Below are positions 33,643-41,528 of a DNA stretch of 55,234 nt, piece by piece. How positions within the stretch are numbered: position 1 is the first letter of the stretch; every line of letters begins with the position of its first letter. Source of the stretch: Oscillospiraceae bacterium. GTDB lineage: Bacteria; Bacillota; Clostridia; Oscillospirales; Acutalibacteraceae. Location of the stretch: NCBI GenBank assembly GCA_902792985.1, contig CADBBT010000004.1, positions 1 through 55,234 of the forward strand, in the 5' to 3' direction. A program made the translations under genes and the position numbers. The notes beneath the pieces are model-generated. The model saw only the letters and a program-made list of their open reading frames with translations, was not told the DNA's origin and did not search any database.

Positions 33643-34434
33643 ATGTCGAATTTTTATGATCTTGAAACCGATCTCGCTGTGGATGAAGTACAGCCGGAGG
33701 AGAAGGAATTTGATGACATTTCCGAGTTTGCCGCGTTCGATCCGCAAAGTGCCGACTCCCGTTGGGGCAAGCTGGATTTCGTGGAACTGATCGGCGAGCT
33801 GGAAAACTATATCGCCACCTCCAAGCGCTTCTTCTTCTCGCGTAAAAAGCGCGTCATCAACGGCGAAGAAGTGACCCATCTGATGCAGTACATCCAAAAC
33901 AAGCTGCCGGGCGAACTGACCTCGTCCCGCAAGATCATTGCCGAGGAAGAGAGCATCATCTCCGCTGCCAGACAGCAGGAGAAGGAGATCGTCGATTCCG
34001 CGCAGAACTATTATAAGACCACCACGCAGAGCGCGACGGAGGATGCGGACAAGATCATCAAGCGCGCCCAGGATCAGGCGGAAGAGATGGTCGCGGCGCA
34101 CGCGATCACCCAGGCTGCCCGTGTACGCGCCGACGAGATCCGCGAGAACTGCCAGAAGGAAATGAACGCGCTGGTCGCGCAGACCTTCGAGGACTGCGAG
34201 GCACACAAGCAACAGGCCAGAGACTGGGCTGTTGCCACGGCACAGGGCTCCTATAACTTCATCTGCGACGCGCTGAGCAAGTATCAGAACATTGCGATGA
34301 ACAACCTCAACCAGATCACCGACGTCTACAAGCAGTTCCAGAGCGGCTATGAAAGCCATATGCAGTCGCTGCAGGCGGATGCAAAAGTGCAGCCCCAGCG
34401 TGCTGCCGCTCCTGTGGAAGAAGACGAAGAATAA
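33643..34434 (+). CDS. Coiled-coil protein downstream of coaD (DivIVA/ATPase-subunit-E-like)
   Basis: 263 aa, acidic and without membrane segments. Residues 1-45 are acidic and disordered, 45-90 hold WGKLDFVELIGELENYIATSKRFFF and a basic patch (SRKKR), and 90-235 form a long coiled coil rich in Ala, Glu and Gln (IIAEEESIISAARQQEKEI, IIKRAQDQAEEMVAAHA). Genes for similar proteins follow coaD in many Clostridia and are annotated as ATPases or V-type ATPase subunit E/H-like; that naming rests on coiled-coil resemblance only. The ending PVEEDEE is acidic. A scaffold or division-site role is conceivable but not shown. AAAGGA ribosome site; a terminator follows. Confidence 0.75.
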   Translation: MSNFYDLETDLAVDEVQPEEKEFDDISEFAAFDPQSADSRWGKLDFVELIGELENYIATSKRFFFSRKKRVINGEEVTHLMQYIQNKLPGELTSSRKIIAEEESIISAARQQEKEIVDSAQNYYKTTTQSATEDADKIIKRAQDQAEEMVAAHAITQAARVRADEIRENCQKEMNALVAQTFEDCEAHKQQARDWAVATAQGSYNFICDALSKYQNIAMNNLNQITDVYKQFQSGYESHMQSLQADAKVQPQRAAAPVEEDEE

Positions 34435-34446
34435 TCTGCCGATTTC

Positions 34447-34484
34447 AGGCCGCGGACAGTGTTCCTGCGGCCTTTTGCTTTTTT
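34447..34484 (+). terminator. Terminator after the coiled-coil gene
   Basis: AGGCCGC (34447-34453) pairs with GCGGCCT (34467-34473), followed by TTTTGCTTTTTT. Confidence 0.82.
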
Positions 34485-34568
34485 GCTTTGCTCTGAGCTT
34501 CGGGACTGTTGCATTTTGCGAAAAGCACCGCGTCAAACGTTCGTATCAGCGATTTCACAGGGAAAAAG

Positions 34569-34612
34569 AAAGCGCCTTGCATACAGGACAATTCCTGTTT
34601 CAAGGCGCTTTT
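34569..34612. terminator. Terminator at the end of the phage head module
   Basis: AAAGCGCCTTG (34569-34579) pairs with CAAGGCGCTTT (34601-34611), with a nested ACAGGA/TCCTGT stem in the loop. On the minus strand the stem is followed by CTTTTT, ending the phage operon 19 bases past its last stop; the plus strand also has a T run. Confidence 0.85.
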
Positions 34613-34630
34613 TGTGATGGCTTTTGCCGC

Positions 34631-35455
34631 TTATTTCACGGCAATGTAGCCGTAGGTTTTGCCCGCTTCGTTGAGCGCGCGCATGGCGGTGTTGTAATGC
34701 ATGGCGTCTTCTGCCGCAACGGTGAAGCCGTCGGACGTGATGGTGATGTAACTGTTGGCGTAGCCGTACATGGCGATGTCGCTGTAGTTCATCACGGTGT
34801 TGTAGGTGCTGTCGATCTTGACGGCGGTGTCGTTGAGCGGAAACACAGCCACCAGCATGGGACGGAAGCCGAGCGAGACCGCCGCGGGGTTGTAGGGACC
34901 CAGACCGTGATAGGTGCCGTAGACGAACGGCGCGGAAATGCGCGCACGGTCCGCGGGAGTGAGGTGGATCGTCATATCGTTCACATGCGTTTTGCAAAGA
35001 AAATCCGCATACGGGCGCAGCACGGTGCCGGAGATGTTGAACGCGGGGCACTGCTCATACTGAAAATGCAGTTTGCAGGGGATCTTGAGCGCTTTCAGAT
35101 AATCGTCGATGACTGCGGTGCCGATCTCATAGCTGCCCATCAGCCCGGCATATTCGATGTTGATGCGCTCGAGCACCCGCTCCGCGTAGGAGCAAACGCC
35201 GATGGCGCTTTCTCCCGGCGGGGCATAGCAGTTCATGGAAACGGTGATCTGTGTGCGCTGACAGCATTCCTCGGTGCCGATGTTTTGCAGATCGACCTTG
35301 TCCTGCCCGATCAAAAAGGCAAAGTAATACTTTGTCAGCGGCGCGGGAACGGCACGGTCGTCAAACGAAAGCAGCGCTTCGCAGATCGACGGGTCCTCGA
35401 TGACTTGGTTGTTGACAAAGCCAACAATGCCGCTGATCAATTCCGAAGTTGTCAT
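34631..35455 (-). CDS. Phage tail-type protein with a C-terminal tail-fibre-like domain
   Basis: 274 aa. The start at 35455 follows TTGGAGG; the longer frame upstream lacks a ribosome site and overlaps the previous gene. Residues 1 to about 150 (LISGIVGFVNNQVIED, CQRTQITVSMNCYAPPGE, then a RINIEYAGLMG block) resemble tail-completion or tail-terminator proteins in position and size. Residues about 160-274 (VYGTYHGLGPYNPAAVSLGFRPMLVAVFP... to GKTYGYIAVK) resemble the GTYTGTG-type beta domain found on phage tail fibres. A fusion of a tail-end protein with a fibre domain would be unusual. It is the last gene of the module. The assignment is by context and pattern. Confidence 0.6.
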   Translation of the reverse strand: MTTSELISGIVGFVNNQVIEDPSICEALLSFDDRAVPAPLTKYYFAFLIGQDKVDLQNIGTEECCQRTQITVSMNCYAPPGESAIGVCSYAERVLERINIEYAGLMGSYEIGTAVIDDYLKALKIPCKLHFQYEQCPAFNISGTVLRPYADFLCKTHVNDMTIHLTPADRARISAPFVYGTYHGLGPYNPAAVSLGFRPMLVAVFPLNDTAVKIDSTYNTVMNYSDIAMYGYANSYITITSDGFTVAAEDAMHYNTAMRALNEAGKTYGYIAVK

Positions 35456-35456
35456 A

Positions 35457-35810
35457 TCAGGTCCTCCAATCGTTGTTCTGATGGACGATCGCCCAGTAAT
35501 ACAGCGGCGTTTCGCCGAAAAAGACCTTTTCGCAGTGGTCCACACAGAAATCGTCGTCTCCGAACATCAGCCGGGTGCGGATGCCGTCCACCTCGGTGAT
35601 GTCCACCTTTGCGGGACAGATCAGCACGAACTTGCGCAGCGTATCGTAACCGATCTCGGTGAGCGTGCCGCTCAGATACATTTTGTTTTTATATCTGAGC
35701 GGCTGGAGAAACGCTTTGCAGGAAACGGTTCCGGCGGGCGAAATCACAGACATGGTACGTCCGAATTTTTGAAAAAAGCGGTCGGTCGGGTTGTTATGTG
35801 GCGGCAGCAT
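35457..35810 (-). CDS. Phage head-tail joining protein, small
   Basis: 117 aa, beta-rich, ending HQNNDWRT. Position after the head-tail connector and before the tail-type gene, with small size and lack of hydrophobic segments, suggests a head-closure or tail-completion protein of a siphophage-like head module. No family motif is recognised with certainty. The ATG is preceded by GGAGGG and overlaps the end of the upstream gene by 17 bases; the next start lies one base past the stop, so translation is coupled through this stretch. Confidence 0.65.
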   Translation of the reverse strand: MLPPHNNPTDRFFQKFGRTMSVISPAGTVSCKAFLQPLRYKNKMYLSGTLTEIGYDTLRKFVLICPAKVDITEVDGIRTRLMFGDDDFCVDHCEKVFFGETPLYYWAIVHQNNDWRT

Positions 35811-36165
35811 AGAACCCTCCGTCCTTCAAAAGCGGCGCCGCCTCGGCAAGCGCGGCCTCCTTCAAAGAGCGCTCAAACTCCAGCTCTCTTTGCAGGTTCT
35901 TTTGAATCGTGATGTCGCCGGCCTTGTAGCTGGAAAACCGGTCGCTTTCGGAAAGCAGCAGAGAGAACAGCTCAAAGCGTGCAAGCGCGGCGGCAAGAAC
36001 CAGCAGCCGCACATCGTCCGGGTCGGTTTGAGCGCGCAGTTTGGGTTGCAGCGTGCGCAAAACGCGTTCGCACACCGGGAGCATCTGCGTGGGCTTAAGC
36101 GATTCAAACGCGCTGTTTTCCTTCAGAATGCCGCAGACGTCAATGGCTTGGATCAAGCTCGTCAC
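35794..36165 (-). CDS. Phage head-tail connector protein (gp6-like)
   Basis: 123 aa, almost wholly alpha-helical (LIQAIDVCGILKENS, VCERVLRTLQPKLRAQTDPDDVRLLVLAAALARFELFSLLL). All-helical proteins of this size directly after the capsid gene are usually adaptor/connector proteins that dock under the portal (HK97 gp6 / SPP1 gp15 type). The start is a GTG after AAGGA, 9 bases from the capsid stop. The call rests on position, size and secondary-structure pattern. Confidence 0.65.
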   Translation of the reverse strand: MTSLIQAIDVCGILKENSAFESLKPTQMLPVCERVLRTLQPKLRAQTDPDDVRLLVLAAALARFELFSLLLSESDRFSSYKAGDITIQKNLQRELEFERSLKEAALAEAAPLLKDGGFYAAAT

Positions 36166-36174
36166 GCCCTTTCC

Positions 36175-37182
36175 TTACAGTGAAAGCGCCTTGGATGCGT
36201 CTTCGTAGATCTTCGCGAAGCCGTAGGTGGTCGTGATCGCGGCGCGTTCAAGCTGACGGTCAATGAGCTTGTCGAATTCCGTCATCACGCCGCCGGCACG
36301 GACCTGTTCCAGCGCGCACTTGCTGTCAAGGCCGATCAGCTTGCCGGTATCCACCGCGCCGCTCTTCATCAGCTCTGCACCGAACGGGGTCACAAGCTCG
36401 CCTGTGGCGTGGAAGTTCAGTCCTGCCGCGCCGTCACGCAGCTGCGGCAGCTTGAGCAAAGCGGCCATCATGTTCGGAGAAGCGACGATCGCGTTGAGCG
36501 TGAACGGGTCAAAGAGATTCCAGAAATCCACAAGGTCGTCATAGGTGAGCGTACCTGCAGTGGTGACGGTCTTTGTGGTGATGCTGTTGTTGTTGCCGTC
36601 GCCGTTCATCAACACGTCGATCGCGTCGGCAAGCTGCGTTTTGGCAATATACGCGCCGATCTGACGCAATGTGACGGTGAACAGATCCAGACGCTGGAAG
36701 CGCAGCGCTTCATAGGACGCAACGAGCATACGGCCGCGCTTGCGCAGCGTGACAAGGTTTTCCTTGGTGGAAACGGACGTTTCGGGAATGGCGGCGCCTT
36801 CCGCAACCACGTTGAGCGTTTTGTCCGCGTCGGACATATTGGACGTGATGGTGCGGTAATCGAGCCCTTCAATGTCGGTCACGGTCGCAACGAGCTTGGG
36901 CAGCAGATCGTTTTCCTCAATGCCCTGCCACACGGCGCGGCTGATATATTCGGGGAACAGCGCGGCGGAGTCGGACGTTTTGAAAAACTTTTCGACCATG
37001 TCGCTGCCTTTGCCGCTGACATGGATGTCAAAGCGCTTGAGCTGGCGCTGATAGGCGTCGAGCCCCTCAAGCGGCGTACCGATGTAGTTTTCGGACGGGT
37101 CGAGCTGTTCCAGCGCGTCGCTGAACGATTTGCCGGTGGTGTAAAGTCCTTTTTCGAGTTTGATGTTTTCGTAGTTTGCCAT
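36175..37182 (-). CDS. HK97-fold major capsid protein
   Basis: 335 aa from the ATG at 37182, which follows AGGAGG; a longer frame to 37311 has no site. The N-terminus MANYENIKLEKGLYTTGKSF and the middle block (DMVEKFFKTSDSAALFPEYISRAVWQGIEENDLLPKLVATVTDIEGLDYRTIT) followed by VVAEGAAIPETSVSTKEN and RGRMLVASYEALRFQRLDLF are the pattern of capsid proteins of the HK97 superfamily: an N-arm, E-loop region and the A-domain with LDAIDVLMNGDG-type sequence. It directly follows the protease gene, the standard order. No separate scaffold gene is present; the helical C-terminal half of the protease gene may serve. Confidence 0.87.
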   Translation of the reverse strand: MANYENIKLEKGLYTTGKSFSDALEQLDPSENYIGTPLEGLDAYQRQLKRFDIHVSGKGSDMVEKFFKTSDSAALFPEYISRAVWQGIEENDLLPKLVATVTDIEGLDYRTITSNMSDADKTLNVVAEGAAIPETSVSTKENLVTLRKRGRMLVASYEALRFQRLDLFTVTLRQIGAYIAKTQLADAIDVLMNGDGNNNSITTKTVTTAGTLTYDDLVDFWNLFDPFTLNAIVASPNMMAALLKLPQLRDGAAGLNFHATGELVTPFGAELMKSGAVDTGKLIGLDSKCALEQVRAGGVMTEFDKLIDRQLERAAITTTYGFAKIYEDASKALSL

Positions 37183-37202
37183 AGGTAAATTCCTCCTAAA
37201 AA

Positions 37203-38144
37203 TCAAATGCAGAATGCACGGTTGTTCTGGCGGTCGGTTTTCGGTTCGTTGTGTTTGAGCTGCAGCGCGGGCGGCAGTGTGTCTGCTGCCTGGGTCTGCA
37301 GCGATTTGCAAAGCGTCTGCAGATCGTCGGCGCTCATCGCGCGGCAGCCGGCAAGAAACTGTTTGGCGTTGATCTGCGGCAGCGCGAGCAGCAGATACTT
37401 TTCAATCTCGGAAAACAGTTTTTCGCGGTAGGTTTTGGCGTCGCGCTCTGCGTGTTCAAGCGCAGTCAGATGCGCCTTGAGCTTTTGCACATCGTCGGCA
37501 GAAAGCTGCAGACCGCTTTTTGCGGATTTGATGCGTTCGAGTGTGTCGTTCAAAGACAAAGCCTCCTTCTTGAATGCTTTGGTCACGCCGGCTGCACGCT
37601 GGGCGGGCACAGCGACGAACGACCATTCATATGCGTCGCGCGGATCGTCCAGGATCAGATGGCAGACTTCTTTGCCGTAACTGGTGCCCGGACGGTGTTC
37701 GCACGCCATGGAACGGTGTTCCTTGCCGCAGATGCTGCACTTGGCAGTGCCCATGCTGCAGCCGACAGAGACCTCCTTTTTGATGCCGCCGTCGATCTCT
37801 TCGATCAGACTGCGGTTCTTTTCCGTGCGCACCATATATGCTTTGGCACGCAGCATGGTGTAGGGTTCGCCCTGCGCGGTTGTGCGGGCCTTATTTTCCT
37901 CCACCCAGGTTTTGAAGATGCGGGCGCTTTGGCCGCCGGCCTTCCGGTCGTGGTCAAAGATGCCGCTTTTGCCGAGAAACAGCGGCGCAAGTCCCTGCAG
38001 CGCGGGGATGGAAAACCGCTCAAAATCACGGTCCACCTCATTGTCGCACAGCGTGACGGAAAAGACGTATACCTCCTCGGCGCTCAGCGCGCGGCGGGCA
38101 TATTCGTTGATTTGCCGCAGCTCCTCTTCGGAAACGGTTGTCAT
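37203..38144 (-). CDS. Phage prohead protease-like protein with helical scaffold-like C-terminus
   Basis: 313 aa. Residues 1-190 contain FSVTLCDNEVDRDFERFSIPALQGLAPLFLGKSGIFDHD and IKKEVSVGCSMGTAKCSICGKEHRSMACEH with C136, C139, C148 and H150 spaced like a small zinc knuckle, then DDPRDAYEWSFVAVPAQRAAGV. This layout is common in clostridial prophages between portal and capsid genes. Residues 195-270 form a charged coiled-coil region (LERIKSAKSG, LKAHLTALEHAERDAKTYREKLFSEIEKYL), a candidate internal scaffold. It overlaps the portal stop by ATGA. The catalytic residues are not clear, so protease activity is inferred from place and resemblance. Confidence 0.75.
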   Translation of the reverse strand: MTTVSEEELRQINEYARRALSAEEVYVFSVTLCDNEVDRDFERFSIPALQGLAPLFLGKSGIFDHDRKAGGQSARIFKTWVEENKARTTAQGEPYTMLRAKAYMVRTEKNRSLIEEIDGGIKKEVSVGCSMGTAKCSICGKEHRSMACEHRPGTSYGKEVCHLILDDPRDAYEWSFVAVPAQRAAGVTKAFKKEALSLNDTLERIKSAKSGLQLSADDVQKLKAHLTALEHAERDAKTYREKLFSEIEKYLLLALPQINAKQFLAGCRAMSADDLQTLCKSLQTQAADTLPPALQLKHNEPKTDRQNNRAFCI

Positions 38145-39295
38145 GCGTTCTCTCCTTTCAGTTCTGTGAGAATCTTTTTTGTTTGCGCGTCATAATAGTT
38201 CGCGCGGGCAAGCTCGGTGATATCCTGCAGCGTGAGCGGCTCCCATTCGATCTGCACTTCGCTGTTGCAGCCCTCCAAACACAGGAACGTGCGGAAGATG
38301 CTGCGCAGCGTCGGATCAAGCAGCCGACGGTAAAAGTCGATCTCGCTGGTGAGGATGTCGGCCTGCTGGGCGCTCATGCGCTCGGTGGAAGACCAGCTCA
38401 GCCCAAGCAAAAACGGCGGCACGCCGAGTTTTGCAACGATCTGTTCCAACAGTTGCCGCACAGGCACTTCACTGTCGAGAATCTGATTGTCCGCCCCGAT
38501 GGCGCGGATGGAAACGTCGCCGACAGCCACAAAATCCTTGACGCTGCCGCCGGACTGCATCGTCGCCTGCCACTGTGTTGCCACCTGTTCGGCACGCTCC
38601 TTGGCATAGGCTTTGTCAAGCGCGTCGTTCTGCGGCTTATAGGTCACGGCATAGCGCACATTGCCCAGCCGCTCCCAGTTGACGCCGATGGTGTTGTAGA
38701 TCTTCAGCAGCACTTCGCTGACAAAGGGCAGACCCTTGAGCAGCGAGGTGCCGTAGATGCTGCCCGGCTCGGGGTTTAGAACGCTTTTGAGGATCAGCGC
38801 CGGGTAGCGCACGGGCGTCGCTTTGCCGTCGGGACCGCGGGTGCAGACGGTGACGTCCAGCGGGTTTTCGCCGGTCGTCAGCGCAATGTCGCGCAGATCG
38901 GCGTTGTAAAGGTGGGTCAGCCGTCCGCCGGTCAGCGCCATTTCGCCGACCGCTGTGCCGTAGGTGAGCAGCTGATCGAAAAAGGTGCGCACAAACGCGT
39001 GAATGCCGCGCTGCATACCACCGACATGAACGTCTTCCATGAATCGGCGCACTGCCCGTTCTGCGTCGTCGTCGCTGCAGCGCACGGTGAATTCGCCGAG
39101 CAGCCGCACCGTTTTGTCCAGCGCTGCGTCAATGAGCGGGATCGCTTCGCGCAGGCTGCGATACAACTCCAGTTCAACCTGCCTGCCTGGGAAATAGCTT
39201 TGCAGGGCGGTAAACGGATGCGTATGCCCGACGCTTTGCGGCACCGCGACGGCCTGAACACCGGACGGGGCGGCTTCTTTCTTTTTCTTTGCCAA
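38141..39295 (-). CDS. Phage portal protein
   Basis: 384 aa. LREAIPLIDAALDKTVRLLGEF, FDQLLTYGTAVGEMALTGGRLTHLYNADLRDI and LNPEPGSIYGTSLLKGLPFVSEVLLKIYNTIGVNWERLGNVRYAVTYKP are the portal core (wing and stem). PPFLLGLSWSSTERMSAQQADILTSEIDFYRRLLDPTLRSIF matches the crown side. Portals form the dodecameric ring through which DNA enters the capsid. The start is a TTG after AGGAG. Between this gene and terL lies a 135-base gap holding heptamer repeats. The gene is intact. Confidence 0.92.
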   Translation of the reverse strand: MAKKKKEAAPSGVQAVAVPQSVGHTHPFTALQSYFPGRQVELELYRSLREAIPLIDAALDKTVRLLGEFTVRCSDDDAERAVRRFMEDVHVGGMQRGIHAFVRTFFDQLLTYGTAVGEMALTGGRLTHLYNADLRDIALTTGENPLDVTVCTRGPDGKATPVRYPALILKSVLNPEPGSIYGTSLLKGLPFVSEVLLKIYNTIGVNWERLGNVRYAVTYKPQNDALDKAYAKERAEQVATQWQATMQSGGSVKDFVAVGDVSIRAIGADNQILDSEVPVRQLLEQIVAKLGVPPFLLGLSWSSTERMSAQQADILTSEIDFYRRLLDPTLRSIFRTFLCLEGCNSEVQIEWEPLTLQDITELARANYYDAQTKKILTELKGENA

Positions 39296-39334
39296 ATGGG
39301 TTCTCCTTTCTGTGTGAGAATTCGGGAGGAGGAT

Positions 39335-39420
39335 GGACAGGGAACAGGGAACAGGGGACAGGGGACAGGGAACAGGGAACAGGGGACAGGGGATAGGGAT
39401 CAGGGACCAGGGATCAGGGG
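39335..39420 (-). repeat. Heptamer tandem repeat inside the phage module
   Basis: About twelve near-repeats of GGGAACA/GGGGACA/GGGATCA (7 bases) fill the gap between terL and portal. On the minus strand the unit reads TGTTCCC, the same as the TCCCTGT tract upstream of the PBP gene (about 15727-15761). The copies drift from one end to the other (GGGAACA then GGGGACA then GGGATCA), which suggests slippage expansion. No protein is encoded. Confidence 0.85.
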
Positions 39421-39430
39421 AGGACGGCGG

Positions 39431-40690
39431 TTATGTCCGGCTGGCGGCGATGGCGAAGAACGGGTCCTCCGGCTGCGAGAGCACGGTCGCAACAAAATAG
39501 CGCAGATCATCCATCGCGTGGTCGTGCTCCTTTTTCACACGGTCGCCGCCGGCGCTTTCATCCCAGCGATACAGCGAAAACTCGCGCAGCGTGTCACGGC
39601 AGTCCGGGCCGATGGCGATCCTGCCCGCATGCAGGGCGTCCTGCACCTTGCGGATGCCGTCAAGCACATCGTTGTGCGCTTTTTGCACGCGGAACTTCCC
39701 GTGGCGGCGGACGCATTCCGCGAACGAAGCTGCGGACGGGTCGATCACCACAGCGGCGATGTTTCTTCCGGCGGCAAGCGCTTCAAGGTCGGCGTAGTAC
39801 TCCTCGTCGGTTTTCTGCCGGCCCTCTCTGCGCGCGTCAAAATAAAATTCGCGTTCCCGGTACCAGACGCCGTCGTGCAAGCCCCAAAGCCCGATCGACG
39901 TCGGATTGACCGTGCCGTAATCGCAGGAAAGATAGCTTTTCTCCGCTTTCGTCTGCGGCACGGCTTTTGTATATGCGCCGGTTGCCGCCTGTGGATACAC
40001 CAGCCCGTCGGCCGCCACCCATTTGCCGAGCACGAACCGGTCATAAAACGCGCCGGAATACATGGATGCATACCGTTCGATCACCCGCTTTGAAAGGGAA
40101 GGGTTGTCCTGCATCTGAAAGTGCAGATGCAGCATATGTTTCTCCTTGGCCTTTTGGATCCATTCGGTATAGAACCAGTGCAGCGGATGCTCCGGGTTGC
40201 AGTTGAACCAGAACTTTGCCCCTTCCGGCGAACAGCGTGCGAGCGCCTGCTCCACAAACGAGCGCGGCATCAGTGCCACCTCGTCGAACAAAACGCCATG
40301 CAGCGTCATGCCCTGGATCAGCGCGGCTGAGGAGGCGTCACGGCCGCCGAACAGATAAAACCGGTTGGTTCTGCCCCCGAAGGAGATGTCGATCCGGTTG
40401 CGCGAGAGCACATCGCGGCAATTGAAGCCGAGCGCGTTCAGATTCGCCAGCAGCCCGGTCACGATGTTGCGGCGCAGCGAGGCGATGGTTTTTCCGCACA
40501 GCGCAAACGAGGCATCATCAAAGCGGAAGAACGCCCACGCAACGAACGACAGCGACATACACGTCGTTTTGCCCGAGCGCACCGCACCGTCACAGATCAG
40601 CCCGTTGTAATCGCGCAAAGGCGAGTTTTCGTGCCACCAGGTGAGCACCGTACGCTGCTTTGGCGAAAACGCGGTGAACTCAGAACGCAT
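39431..40690 (-). CDS. terL: Phage terminase large subunit
   Basis: 419 aa from the ATG at 40690; the frame above it is part of terS in another register. The ATPase half has Walker A GAVRSGKT (residues 35-42) and Walker B GVLFDEVAL with D136-E137, plus a FNCNPEHPLHWFY coupling motif. The nuclease half has LSCDYGTVNPTSIGLWG, VVIDPSAASF and HAMDDLRYFVA with the acidic metal ligands of an RNase H-like fold. TerL pumps DNA into proheads and cuts it. It overlaps the end of terS by 11 bases. All catalytic motifs are intact, which argues against a decayed remnant. Confidence 0.94.
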   Translation of the reverse strand: MRSEFTAFSPKQRTVLTWWHENSPLRDYNGLICDGAVRSGKTTCMSLSFVAWAFFRFDDASFALCGKTIASLRRNIVTGLLANLNALGFNCRDVLSRNRIDISFGGRTNRFYLFGGRDASSAALIQGMTLHGVLFDEVALMPRSFVEQALARCSPEGAKFWFNCNPEHPLHWFYTEWIQKAKEKHMLHLHFQMQDNPSLSKRVIERYASMYSGAFYDRFVLGKWVAADGLVYPQAATGAYTKAVPQTKAEKSYLSCDYGTVNPTSIGLWGLHDGVWYREREFYFDARREGRQKTDEEYYADLEALAAGRNIAAVVIDPSAASFAECVRRHGKFRVQKAHNDVLDGIRKVQDALHAGRIAIGPDCRDTLREFSLYRWDESAGGDRVKKEHDHAMDDLRYFVATVLSQPEDPFFAIAASRT

Positions 40691-41180
40691 CGCTTTCACC
40701 CTCTGCCGGTTCCGTTTGCTGCGCCGCGCCGCCGAGCGCCGCGTAAAACGCCGCCGCACTCTCGTTCGGTGCACGCGAAGAAAGCTGCTCCATGTGTTCG
40801 AGCGCCTTGAGCCGGTCAAAGAATTTGATCTCCAGCCCGCCGCCTTTCGGCCGTTTCAACTCCGCGACCGAAAACAGATCGAGCGTCTCCGGGTCGGCCG
40901 GGGCCGCCTCCTCGCTGTTCAGCAGCAGCCGCACCGCGTCGCTCACGCTGCCGAACGCCAGCCGCCGATATCCGGCGAGGACCTCGGCCTGTGTGTTTGC
41001 GGCGGGCTTTTTCCCTTTTTCAAGGAACGCCTGCACATCTGCACGCTGCAACAGCCGCATCGCCGCGCGTTCGGGGGTCCGGTAGCCGCTTTTTGCAGCC
41101 GCTTCCCGTCCGCAATGGCCGAGCCGCACATAGGTGCAGAACAGTTTTTCCTTCTCCGTGAGACTCTTTGTCAATGTCAT
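40680..41180 (-). CDS. terS: Phage terminase small subunit
   Basis: 166 aa from the ATG at 41180 (ATGATG; the first ATG at 41183 is too close to the AAAGG site). MTLTKSLTEKEKLFCTYVRLGHCGREAAAKSGYRTPERAAMRLLQRADVQ is the family's N-terminal helix-turn-helix that binds the packaging site; the rest is an oligomerising helix and a C-terminal tail. TerS selects the DNA to package and regulates TerL. It is the first gene of the module. A tiny leader frame starting TTG after GGGAGG (about 41202-41179) runs into its start and might couple translation. Confidence 0.85.
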   Translation of the reverse strand: MTLTKSLTEKEKLFCTYVRLGHCGREAAAKSGYRTPERAAMRLLQRADVQAFLEKGKKPAANTQAEVLAGYRRLAFGSVSDAVRLLLNSEEAAPADPETLDLFSVAELKRPKGGGLEIKFFDRLKALEHMEQLSSRAPNESAAAFYAALGGAAQQTEPAEGESDAF

Positions 41181-41231
41181 CATCCTTTCGTTTTTTTGAC
41201 TCTCAAAAAAAGTCCTCCCATAATAAGGCCG

Positions 41232-41276
41232 GAAACGCGATTTTGTCGCGCAAAACACGCGACAAACCGGCGTTTC
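41232..41276. repeat. Imperfect palindrome upstream of terS
   Basis: TTTGTCGCG (41242-41250) faces CGCGACAAA (41258-41266), and an outer pair GAAACGC (41232-41238) faces GCGTTTC (41270-41276). It lies about 55 bases upstream of terS. Packaging sites often lie at terS, and hairpins of this kind can also be operators; neither role can be decided here. Confidence 0.6.
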
Positions 41277-41452
41277 TTAATAATTCTTAATAAATTTTTG
41301 ATAAGAATTCGAACACATTTTTTTATTCTGCGCTTCATTCTTCATTCACACAAATTCCAACTGTGGCGCTCCATTCTCAACCACTTCACGACGTTTGCCG
41401 CCAAAACAGCATTTTTCACAAAAAAGAAAGACAAACTTTGTTTTCTCAAGGC

Positions 41453-41482
41453 TTGAAAAGCTTGCATGAAATGTGGTAGAAT
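41453..41482 (+). promoter_or_regulatory. Promoter of the 2346-aa surface protein
   Basis: TTGAAA (41453-41458), 18 bases, TAGAAT (41477-41482), about 47 bases before the GTG start. Confidence 0.6.
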
Positions 41483-41528
41483 AACAATGACTCAAAGTCT
41501 ATCAATCTCTGAGAAAGGGGATATTTTT

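Larger units (their letters stand above)
41184..41528. other. Gene-free divergent spacer between phage module and surface-protein gene
   Basis: 345 bases without a gene. It holds an imperfect palindrome (41232-41276), an AT-rich part (41276-41330), and at its right end the promoter and ribosome site of the 2346-aa surface protein. I saw no integrase target, tRNA end or direct repeat marking a phage attachment site. Confidence 0.5.

Noticed and set aside
34631-41180. Reading the phage module as a complete prophage
   Set aside because: No integrase, repressor, replication, tail-tape, holin or lysin gene and no direct-repeat attachment sites were found around it.
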